64,000 nt of DNA from Augochlora pura (Eukaryota > Arthropoda > Insecta > Hymenoptera > Halictidae): the NCBI RefSeq assembly GCF_028453695.1, contig NC_135781.1, forward strand, positions 24,613,640 to 24,677,639, read 5' to 3'. Positions 23,701 through 35,700 of the stretch are shown here, piece after piece (within the stretch, counting starts at the first letter, position 1; each line of letters starts with the position of its first letter). The position numbers and the translations under genes were made by a program. The notes below the pieces were generated by a model. That model was given only the letters and a program-made list of their open reading frames with translations. It did no database searches and was not told where the DNA came from.

Positions 23701-26700
23701 TTGTAGGAGGTGAAAAAGTTGCGTGAACCAATCTATATATGTATACATTGAATGCTCATAGGATTCTGTTCTTATAATATTGTGTACGTGGTAGTGTCTA
23801 TTAGTTGCAATTAAGAACGCGTTAATTATCCTGGAGGCGTTGAGTTTTGTTCGGCGTTAATTTTTCAATTACCCTGGACAGCTTCGATGATTTATTAAAA
23901 CCTTTGTGGAACGAGGCTATCCGCTTTAATAATGTATTCTTAGACTGACTTGCAGGTATCGATTCAATTTTCGTCTTTTTAGAGAGTGGATTAAGTTGCA
24001 TCGTTGAAACAGAATCTCTGCCGCGTTCTTCTCGAAAAGGTCGCTTCTTTGTCCCGTTTGGAGTTGAGTCACTCGCTTATTTCAATATCTCCCGCACTTT
24101 GCCTGTCCGGAACTTGCAATCGTCGCCTGCAACTCCAGATATTGCACGCGGCTCCGCAAAAATTTCAATTAAGTCCGATGACACAAATTTCCATTGAAGA
24201 ACATTCACCTCTAATCCGAGATAGTAAACGAACATTGATCTTTTAGTCCTCTTACGTGTTCGGCAGGCGATTTCACGAGTTTTCTATTTCTCCGAATTCC
24301 GCGTTCGCGAAAACTAGTTGTCGAAGTAACGAGGGGTGGAAAAGGGTCGTAGAGGTGGCGGGATTTTAATAGAAGCCAACGAGTCGCCCTGCGTTTGCAT
24401 GACTGATTATTGTACAGCACTTGGCATACCGTCGTGCTGAAACTTGTCGACGAAGTACGTTTAATTGCGTCCAGAACTTGTTCGAAAGCGGCAGACATTT
24501 TCTCCGATAATCCGACTACCGCTCCCCGAGTTACGGAATAATGTGTTCGGAAAATTATCGAGATTTTCAATCGTAATTCCTCGTGGAATACAAAAGCGCT
24601 CGGCACCTTTGGGAAACGGCGCCGATTAACCGCCGCGATTTCGTCGACATTCCCGACTAATCAACTTTCGTCCCGTTGCAAGCGAGTCTATTCCGAGGTT
24701 ACATTTATATATAGAAACAGAGAGGTGCACCGGCGCTGCTCGCTACGTCTAATGAACTTAGTGAACTTGCCATTGGACTGCCAAAACGACTCGCTGATAT
24801 GCGGATAAACATATTACCAGCATTTATAAAACATATTCATATACCTCGAGTTTTTGCGAAACGATTGCTATTTTCGTGCGCAGTCCACGTGCGCACGTGT
24901 CGGCTTATCGCCGCCTCATCCTTCGCTCGTTACATTCATCACGGACGATAGCTTACATCTTTCCGGCATTTGTATATCTACAAAAAATATTAGTTTGCAA
25001 CCTGCACGGTGCGCAATCGGCACGCGCGATTGCAAAAAGTTTGAAGCGATTCATCGACTCGACAAGATCTAAGTCCAAAAATCGTTTCGCGTGCTCGACG
25101 CAGCGCCGCCGAAAATAACGCGATCTATCTTCGTCCGTCGTATTTTTCCTCGCGATTGACTCTGACGCATCTGGCGCACTCTAAACAACCCTTTGTAGCC
25201 CAGCGGTTTCATCGAGTTTCCCTAATTATATTTTCATTTCCACGAAGTTTCATGGTTTACAAACGGTCTTCTGTGACGAACACCGCCTCGCAATTAGTAT
25301 GGCAACGTAGAACACGAGCGACTGTTCGAAGCGATGCGAAACTTCCTGCACGCAAAGAACCGTGTTGCACTGGTATTGTTAACTGGTGGGAATCAAATAT
25401 CTTTGTTAGAACAAACGTTGCGGAGGAGATGGCAAACTAATTGGCAAGCTGCGGATTTTTATGCAAAATTAAGTGTTTCTGTGTCGACTAGAAGAAGCAT
25501 CAGGTAGATAGAAAATCTATATCTTCGTTGAATAGTATCGACATAACATAAATAATAATATAAATAGTATACCTAAATTCTTTTCTTTGGAAATTTATAA
25601 AATCCGTTGTCTGCTGATTCATACTGATCGTGACACGTCCAATATATGATTTCTCTTTAGGAAAAATCGAGCTTTTTGTTGCTTGGCTGCGTAAAGTGAA
25701 ATAATTCGGGATGTGAAAGGGTTGTAGGTATTTGGGATGCTCGTCGAACCGTGAAAATCGCGGGACTGAACAGAGTGAAAACGAAAAAGAGGGGCGATAT
25801 CGAATCGACTGTCAATCAGAGGAATATCCGTGCACGCGAGGATTCTGTTGAATGTTTAATTTCACCTGCCCCGTCGCTAAATATTTGATCGCGGCGCGCT
25901 CTGAACGCACTTTTATCGGGGCGGCCGCGACATTCGAAATTTATTACCGCTGACTGAAAGGCGACGCGCACCTTTTCGTTCTAATTATAGACGTGGAATA
26001 GGAAATGCACATTTATATTTTCGTTCGAGAAACCGGCTCGGGTTTCGCGCGAGATCGCGTAACGAGAGTGCAAACACGGGATTTATCCTGGGATTAATAA
26101 AACTGCAGCTTCGTTTGCGTATGGCTCGCTTTCGTATCTTTGTTTGGCAAAAATTACGCGAACGGGGGAAAGGAGTAGCGCCGTTGAAACTGCTCCATTT
26201 TTATAATCAGAATCATCGAGTTTGTTTTGGACCACCATATTTTTATCTCTAATTCCGTGCGGCACGATTACGGGCTGACTGGTGAAAGTGGCTCGATTAA
26301 ACCGGCAAACAGAATTCGAATAAACAACGTCGCTGTTTGAACCACCGTTCGTTGCCACCTAGCTTCTTCGAGTAAACGGATGATGACTTAATTCCGTTTA
26401 TTATCTTGCCAGCGGATTACCGGCCGCTTAACAGCGATAACCGGCGAAATTAGAAAACACGGATAACGGGTCAACCGGGGATAAATCCGGCCGAAACATT
26501 CACGAAACGTTCTGGTGAAGTTCCGGCTTAATTACGCCCGCGAAACCGTAGTTAGCAACTGCGAAATCGTATTAACCGTAGTCTAGGATAAAATAGAAGT
26601 TCGTGGCCGCTGTAATGGGTTCGAGGGTGTGTGGCGTAAACTTCGCGCCTCGTGTTCTCCGACAGCGCAGGATACCCTTAGCATGCCGTCGCCTAGAATG

Positions 26701-29700
26701 GAAATTTGTAGTACGAAATCCCAGACGTTCGACTTGCTGCTGTGCAATTTCGGGATAAGAGAGAAACCGCGCCGGTCCGATCTTCGTCGGGCGGAAAGAA
26801 CGTTATCTTTGATTAAATTTCGAAGCTCCTTTATAGATGCAAATCCCGCGGAGCGACCCAATCTTCGCGGCCCTGCAAACCACGGAGGATTAGACAAGCC
26901 TCGGTTGATTCCGGGTGTTTCCTGTGCGACACTCGAAACTACTGAGAATTCGCGGATGGCGCTAATTTGCGGAGGTCTTGGAAGGTTCGCTCGTGGACCA
27001 GTTTGCTTCGGTCTTTGTTTCATTCTCTCGATTAGCATGAAAAAAGATTTGGCAGGAAACTCAAGGCAGAACTTGAGGGAGAACTCGAGGCAGAACTCGA
27101 ATCAGAACTCGAATCAGAAGTCGAGGCAGAAGCAAAGATTTTCCGACGCATCTAGCTCGCGAGTGAAACAATATTCTCTCTCCGCGGCTCTTTCTCATAA
27201 TTACGACGAGGCTAATAAGGATGTGGTTTGAGCACGATTGCGATCTTCGTCGGCCAAGATTCAATTCGGACGAACGCCGGATGCGAAGCGTTTAATATTC
27301 GCCGTATTCGAGGACACGGATCTACGAGCTCGTCGTGATTATTGCTCGCACGTAGATCTATACGTCCTCCGCACGTTTCGCCGCGTTCGACGATCACGGA
27401 CGATCTGGTCGCCGTCGATCCTTCGTGGGCATTAAACGTGATCGGTTTCTATACTCGTTCAAAGTAACGATAAAATAACGCGAACTGCTCGATCACTGTC
27501 GCGTTACTATTTCTCGATCGTAGAATTTATTTCGCCGCGATTCATTCCGTTTGTCGGTTCTAATCAATGCATTAGAGAAATAGATTCGTGGACCTTGAAA
27601 CGTAAGTTGATCCTTCTTTTGAAAAGCCAAGTTTATCGATCAAATATTTTTTCACGCAGCTGTAATATTCGTGTTCGGTCTCGGAATGGAAAACACGGTG
27701 TAAATCCTTCGAATCGTCGAATTTATCCTTCTTCGAGATTCAAGGTTCGCGAGCGCGTGTAGAAGTGGTAGTAGACGGGGTGATAAACGAGATGTTAGGG
27801 CGGTTTCAACTCTCCGAAGTAGGTGTAACATTTTGCCGGGCGCATCGGTTATAGGTCGCTCATAAAAGTGTATCCATGAATTCGGTGGACTCCAGCGTAT
27901 CAGTTTTAGCATAGAAAAATGTAAGAAGGTCCGAACGCGTCCGAGAAAAATTTCTCTCGAAATGATCCAGCGTGTACTGATCGAAAATATGCTTCTGGGG
28001 GGGCAGCTGTACCAATGCTCGTAGATTTACACAGAATTTTCATCGGGTTTTCCACGTATCCTCGACGACGAATAGTTCAAAGAGCTATCCGAACTCTGAT
28101 ATTCTCACCGGATAATTTGTTCCAGGAGTAATCTAAACGCGACACTGCAATCTCCCGCGAAAAGAGTCTCTTTTTCGCACAGGTTTTTCGGCCGCGGCGC
28201 GAGGTCGTTCTCTCTAGGTTAAAAATCAAGGCTTTTCGAGGTTTTCTCGCCGCGGAACGGCAGTTTCACTTTGGTGAACAATCGACCGATTATCTCTCCA
28301 TCGGCTTGAAAACGCGGGAGCTTGACCTCGGCGAAGTCATTAAATTTCGTCAATGGAACGAAGACGAAGTGCTCGTTAAAGCGGCTTTACCGCCTCGTGT
28401 CTCGTAACGCTATTATTTCGCGCGGTATAGCGATACCAGGTGAGATGTAACGACTCCCCAATTACATTAACGTAAAGAAGAACCGCTATCCGAAACTAAC
28501 ACGATGAGAAGATCCACTATCAACGTAATCGTGTCCATTGATCAAGTAAAAAGTTTTACTGTTTCGGGTGTAGAACCGTGCCGCGTTTGTACATGTAGAT
28601 CCAATCGATCTACGAGAGCAATTAACTAACAAGGCTGCCGGATAATCTTTTGGGGCGTCTTCGGCAGGAACGTGACGATAATCAATACGTCGCGACAATC
28701 GGGATCCCTGATAAGCAGGTTTGGTTCGATGGGCGGTTACAGGCTCTTTTATCGAGAGCTCGATTAAAACGTAAACAACAGCTGGATTTATGTCGGCGGA
28801 TTTGACGGCCCCTCGCCTCTCGACCGAGTTCCCCTCCCATATTTTCCTTCCTCGATTTTATTTCCTGAATTCTTCTTCCTCTATTTTCCGGGTTTAGACG
28901 AGTTCGTCGCGAGCAGAGAATTCGCGGATTGCGCGCGCACCGCGTATACGTGCGGGATCGTCGATGGCTCTTTCCGCCTGCGATGTTTATAAACATTGCA
29001 CGTAGAATGGCACTATTTGTTTTCCACGATGATTCGATAGGACTGACAGTTAATTGGAATACGCGAGGCATCATCGGCCGAACGACGGCATCGATCCCGG
29101 GCGGAAACGCCGAACAATATTAGGTGTGCAAATTAATTTGCGACCCGGCAATCAGTCGTTTGTGTAACTTCGTTCAACCATTTGCGCTCGGCGAACACTG
29201 AAAATTGGAAAAAAGCACCGGGTATAGAATCAATGATAAATTAACGCAACCGTGCTCGGCTCGATTGAACTTCGACCGCATCGTTCTAGAGCCGGCACTG
29301 TGTCGGGTATCGCGCTTATATTTACCTAAACTCTTCTTTTCGATTCTTAACCAGCTAAGTGTGTTTGACGACTATGTATATCTGTCATGGAGATGTGGCA
29401 GAATTTTGTGTCATGACGATTATATCCGTCATGCGGAAAATTTTGTTACAATTTGATATTAAAATTGCAATTCTGGCGACAGCTACAATATGTTCGTAAA
29501 TTTTGATATGTTTAAAATGTTTCGAGGTCAAGACGAAATGAAACAAACAAATGAAAATTATAAATAATTTGAGCTGGATTTCATAACTTCCTTCGTCGTC
29601 GCTGGATTATAACGACACACGCTGGTGGGCGCTTTGCAAAGAGATTTCTACGGTTAACCGGTTAACGTTCTATGCAAATCGCAGAATTTAGAAGAGACTC

Positions 29701-32700
29701 TGTATTTTTGGTTTTACATAATTGTGTCGGTCAAGAGAGTATCGCGAATTAATTCGCTCGATCGACGAAACATTGGATCAGCGCGTGGTCGATAAGAAAC
29801 ACCTTGACTGCGATTACAAATCGTCCCTATCGAAGTTATCCGTAGTGATAGTTGCGCCGATACATCGGAGATCCAAGAAATGGAAAAGTGATCGGACAAC
29901 GAAGGGATTTATCGCGTTTATCGATAAATTCCTGCCGATAAGGGAATAGATTACAACGTAATGGTGGTTTAAAAGATTTCCGCTGACGTTGCTTCTCGCT
30001 GGAATTGTTTCCAAAGATTTCCATCGATTCCGCGGTCCCTTTAATATCCCGCAAACAAACGAACTATACGAAAGCACGAGTTTGTGGACGCGACTCGTGG
30101 ATAGTTTTCGTCGCAGTTGCATGCATTACGTAAATAACGAATCAAGTATGGAAACACTGTTCGCGCAACGGTCGAAATTTCGAAATCATCATTACGACAT
30201 GGCCGACAAATATTTGTCGTCGAACGGCGGCATTGTTGTGACAAAAGATGACTGGGTCGGTGTTGCGGAACCACCTTCGGCGTTTCGCGTCACTTCGGAA
30301 ACGGTACATTAGGTTTGCCGGCCAAGAGGAATTCGCGTCGCGCGGTTCGCGATTTCTGCATTTATTTCGCCGCCCGTTGGAGACCTCTCTGCGGTCGCAT
30401 GAAACCGATCTGCACAGTTGTCAGTGCCCGTTATCAACCAGATTGTAATTCGAGGCAATTCATCGATTCCAGAGACTGGCAACTGACTCATCCTAGTTGT
30501 GCCATCGATCCAACTGGAACGGTGCTCGAACAAAACCGAGTGCACACCGATGACACTCTTCCTTCCGCGGAATTCAAGTCGCCGTGTTACCCTTTGTTTA
30601 CCGGTGTGCCACGTACCTCGAAATTCGTTCGATCATCGATTACGAAACGAGCTGGCGTCGTTACATAAAAAAAAAAACCCCGCGGCGCTGAAAAATCGCG
30701 TCGCCGCGGTACGAAGCGACCCGACGCTCGGATAAGATAAACTGCGCTAATGTGATTTTGCAATCAGCGATTAGCTCGATTAAAGAGCGATTGTGATGAT
30801 AAAACTTTCTTCGACATCTCGCGATCTTATCGCTGCGATGAATTCGCGGACAATGTTTTACGGCCACGGCGAATTCATTCCGAGTATAGATCCTCGCGAC
30901 GGCATTGCGTTTGCCAAAAACTATTTGAATTGGATATACAATAAATTCTCTCCATTTCAATTTCAGTTTTTAAACAAAAATTAACAATTTGGGAAGAGAA
31001 GACAGGACTATTCGAGACTCGCGGCTCGTTTTACGAACGTGGCGCAAAGCTCGAACGATCGTATATCCTCTTCCCAAATTATCCACTTTTGTTTACAAGC
31101 CGAAGAATAATTGAAGAGAATACACTATAACGAGTGGGAAGTTTCGTTGGCAGCTCTGGAGGAAGCTATCGGTCAGAATGAATCGCTGACAACGCGTCCG
31201 ACAAGTGCGGTCGTTGCGCCCGAAAGGATTCGCATTATTTTTTGTTTCCTGTCGTGTAATAAGGACGATGGGTGCAATGAAACCGAATTCCCTCGGCTTA
31301 TTGGCTCAATCGGCCATCACCGGTCTCGGACACGTTCACGGACACCCACTGATTTAATCGCGTCGGGAACGATGCTGTGCTCACCCCTGAGATAACGGAC
31401 CCACGGTACAGGCTGATCTTTACCGAACGTTCGCGTTCTTTGAATTATCTACCCTCGATTTATATGAAATACATTGATGCCGATCGCGGAGAAAAATGTC
31501 AAGTTCAGTGTCGATCGAGGCTGCGTTCAAACGCTTCGCACATCAGAGGTCATGAAGTCGCTCATTCACTCGATGCAATGAAAAATATTTCTTAATCGTG
31601 AAACGTGGTATCTTCTAATTGCCCGCATCATGTATACATTTCGATCAGACGACTATAATATTTTGTAAACAGTAGTATATTGCGATTGTCGGATGTAGAA
31701 GATGCGTGGATTTCGAGCTCGTTGATAGGCGGATCCTAGCAGCAGAGCTCTTAGATCCAATCAAACACGTCCGTCTAATCTTTCGTTATTATTCGCCTGC
31801 TATAAATGCGACCATCCTTGACGATATGCGGAGAAAATAATCAGAATAATCGATTATTATGGAAAAACGTTCGTCGCTGTGCAACTAATATCGTGACGAG
31901 GTCAGAAAAAATATCCGCCGAGATCATATATTTGCAGCGGAAACAGAGAAGCATAGTTTAATTTTTACGTTTATCGTTATCGGCGATTGCTAATGGTCAT
32001 TTGTAAAGAATTTCGCAGAACGCAACTCGTGTCGCTGGTTCACAACAATCATTATTTTAATTCTTATCGGTACGGGAATTTTCCATCTTCGTCATCGACA
32101 CCTCCCTTCACCCGAGTTCATTTTTTCTTTTTCTTGGATTCCATACAACCGTTCGCCGAACTTCCCACTACTCGTCTTCGATCTCGTATCGGCGCTCGTC
32201 GATTTGTCGTCGCGAAAACTTTTCATTCGCCGCAGATAACGCCGACCCGTACGGCGCAGCGTGCACACTTTTCATAGACTTCCATAGACCTCTCCTGCAC
32301 TTTGGACAGCGTTCCGCTTCCCTCAGAAGACGGCTAATAATTCCGGCAAATATTGTTGTGTTTGACTGTCAAATATTATTCTGTTTACTAGATACGACGC
32401 GCAAACTCATATAAGCCAATTCAAACTCGGCCTAGGAAAGAAAATAAAACGCGATAAGCACGGAGAGAAAATCAACAGAGATTTCATGGAGAGATCACAG
32501 AATTCTCTTTGGTCCAAATACGTTTCACGCGCAATCATCTGAATCCGGGACAGCTCGTGCGCTAAAACGATTTACCTGTAATTTGATCCGAATAGCGGTT
32601 TATTGATTTTTCTACGGTAATTACCCATTAACCATTTGCACTCGAGAGTATTTTAATTCCAGTAATTTAATTAATGAAGTCATTTGTTTCAACTTACAGT

Positions 32701-35700
32701 ATTTCCATTAGGTATGATGTTTTAATTTGAAATTCAACGTGTATATTTAACTTGATATGATACGATATAAAGTTTAACTTTGCCCTACAATTAAACTCGT
32801 TATGAAGATTTGGAACATGATATACTACGTATGTACCTTGTTCGCATCTTCCAAATCTAAGTTAAACTCTATCTATCCGTCATTAATATTTAAATATTGT
32901 ACTAAGGGTTGCCATATAATAAATATGAATTTCCTGTCTGACAAAGGAATTAATTAATAACAAATAAAGGGTAGTCATCGTATCTGTGAAATAAATCGTA
33001 GTGCAAAGGGTTAAAAAAGACTTCTACTACTTGACGATTTATCGAATACAGACTTAGCCATTTTTGGCATCGCCTCGGGCTCACCACTCGAGTGCAAAGG
33101 GTTAATATACAAAGAATTAATAATGCAATATTTGCTCACTAGAGTCTTTTGTCCATTCACATCACCGTAGCATAAAATTCTTGAAATCTCTGAACTTCTC
33201 GTAAGAGAAACAACTACACCATCGTGTCTCGATCATTTTGCTAACAAAGCGAAGCTGTTTTCGCGAATTTCTTGACGCAAACCGGCTCCAAAAGTTAAGG
33301 GGGATCAAGACGTTGTTTTCACTCGCGTGATACGTCGACCCATTTTTACGTCACGCTACCAGTCGATTTGCCAATACTATCGGTAGCCGTCGATAAGCAT
33401 TTCAAGTGACGCTCGCATGGTTTACCGTAATCTGGAGTACGTTTGTAAACTAAATGTTTACGGAGGCGTGATCCGTTTGCTCGGAGACCGTCAATCTGGA
33501 TCGATATTGCCCCTGTCGCGTCAGATTTATTGCGCGCCGCGAAAATGATTTGCGAGCAGGTCGTGCGTCAACGCAGAAATCATTGGCGTAAATCGCAGCG
33601 CGTTTTCGAAAATAAAAAACGAGGTCGGAGGAAACAAATGACGGTAGCGCCGACGCGGCGTGTGCTGCGTTTCTCTCTCTTTCTTTCTCTTGTTCTCTCT
33701 TCTCTCTGTCTTCTCTCTCTCTCTTTATACTCTCTCTGTATATATATCGCGTCCTCTCTCTGCACAATATTTGCGAGCTTATCTTTTCCTTTTTTCTATG
33801 TGCGCAGTTCATTTAAAATGGTTTGCCTTTATTCGCGTTTAAACAATTCCCCTTTGCTTTGACGCAGCGAGCTCGTATCCGGCGAACAAATACTCTCCGA
33901 GCGAAACTCGTCCAAATTCGTCTGAAATTGTTTGGAGGTTCTTTTTCGAGGAGGCTGGAATAGACAGCGCATAATTTCAACTCGATTATGCAGTTTATAC
34001 TCTTCCGCAGAGAACTCGTCCCCTCTCGGTAATACCTCCCTTCTGTCCCTTTTGAGGCAAACTTTAAATTTAAATGAAATTTCAGCCTCGACCAGACAAT
34101 TCCACCTTGCTGCGGATCCCATCAAATAGTTCCCCGGCATCCGCCCTGCGGGTCAAGAGCCACCCAAAAGCCGTAAAATGTCCCGTTTTATAAGTGCCCT
34201 CAAAATTGAAATAAAAAAAAGTTTATACAGACAGTTAATTGAATATTTGGTCACGGTATTTCGAATAATTTTTTCTCAGTCTCGTAGGCATACCTTAAAA
34301 TGACTGAACTATGACATTATTAATTACAGTATTATTTGCAAGGTGAAACATTGAAACATTAATTTTATGTCAAGTTGTTCTTAATTTGTTCGTCAGTTAT
34401 TGACAATTTGTTGTACATTATTTTTAAATTAGTCGTCCATGAGTTGTTAATTGATTTGGCACTTGTACACGTTCAATATGTGTATTTTATTGTTATATTC
34501 TTTCTAGAAACGTTATTAAAACATAGATTCCGTTACTTATCTCATGCGAATAAGGCCAAATATATGTTTAAATCCTGATTGAAAAAAATCTTTTTGGATA
34601 TTTCTTGACCCTCAGTGAGCCTATTCTTTTAATAGATTCGATTATCTTCATTTCTATGAACGATAGTATTTTCTTCTCAAAAATATTCTTTACAAATTCT
34701 ACTCAGAAGTATTCTTTGTACTTTCAATCTAAAAATATTCTTTACACTTTTAATTCCAAAGTATTTTTACGCTTTCGATTCCAAAGTATTCTCTACGCTA
34801 CCTTGAATTTAAAGAGCAATGCTTCAGATTTTTCTTGCCAATTTCTCGGTTCTCGTTGGTTTTCTTCGGACCGAATTACAAACGACGGGGCTCGACGTTT
34901 CCCGGTTTGCGTGCCGTATCTGCGAGTGGAACGACGATGCAGGTCGGACGCACGGCAACGCTATGCATTGTTTGTCGATCCAATCGGAAACGACGCGACT
35001 TAGCCGAGATTTTCCTGGTAGTGCACTTCGATTCGCCGCGTTCAGCGTACCAGATTATTTTTATTTTTTTTTTTCCGGTGCCGCACGCGATCGGATGATA
35101 TAAGAGCAATCTCGCCGAGATTACGTAAACCCGGCATTACTCGTTAAATGCAACGTGACGCGGCCAACACGCCTCTCCGTCCGACGATCCTATGTTGACC
35201 TCGAGATTCCAAGTGCATCCATCACGGTTCTTTACCCTTTCGAACGTGACCGAACCGACCCCGAATCGCATCTGTGGGTTCACGACCGTCGTTCACTAAA
35301 AGCAGAGCTCCTTGAATAGATTTTATGACTCAAGGTTTGCTGAAAGTCCCGGGCTACAAAACTCGCAAGAAAAACAATTCTGAATATCAATAAAAAATGA
35401 GGAATCCACACGTCTTCTTGAAGCCAAAGTACTCACTGGTATCGTCGGACCACGTTCGGCAATCGTGGGTCTTAAGAATTCATTCGTAGAGTACCCGTCG
35501 ATTGAAAACATATCACATTTATTTTTAAAAGATCTGTGGCACATAGCACTGTTATTGGACGACGAACAAGTTTAGTTTTTCGCCATATTGTTCGAGATCG
35601 TCGCGTTACATGCAGCCGTCTCGTTTATGGCGTTTGCCTGAACTAAGTATACATCGTACGGACGTTCGAGCACGTTCAGTCACGTGTCGCTTCAGGCAGA

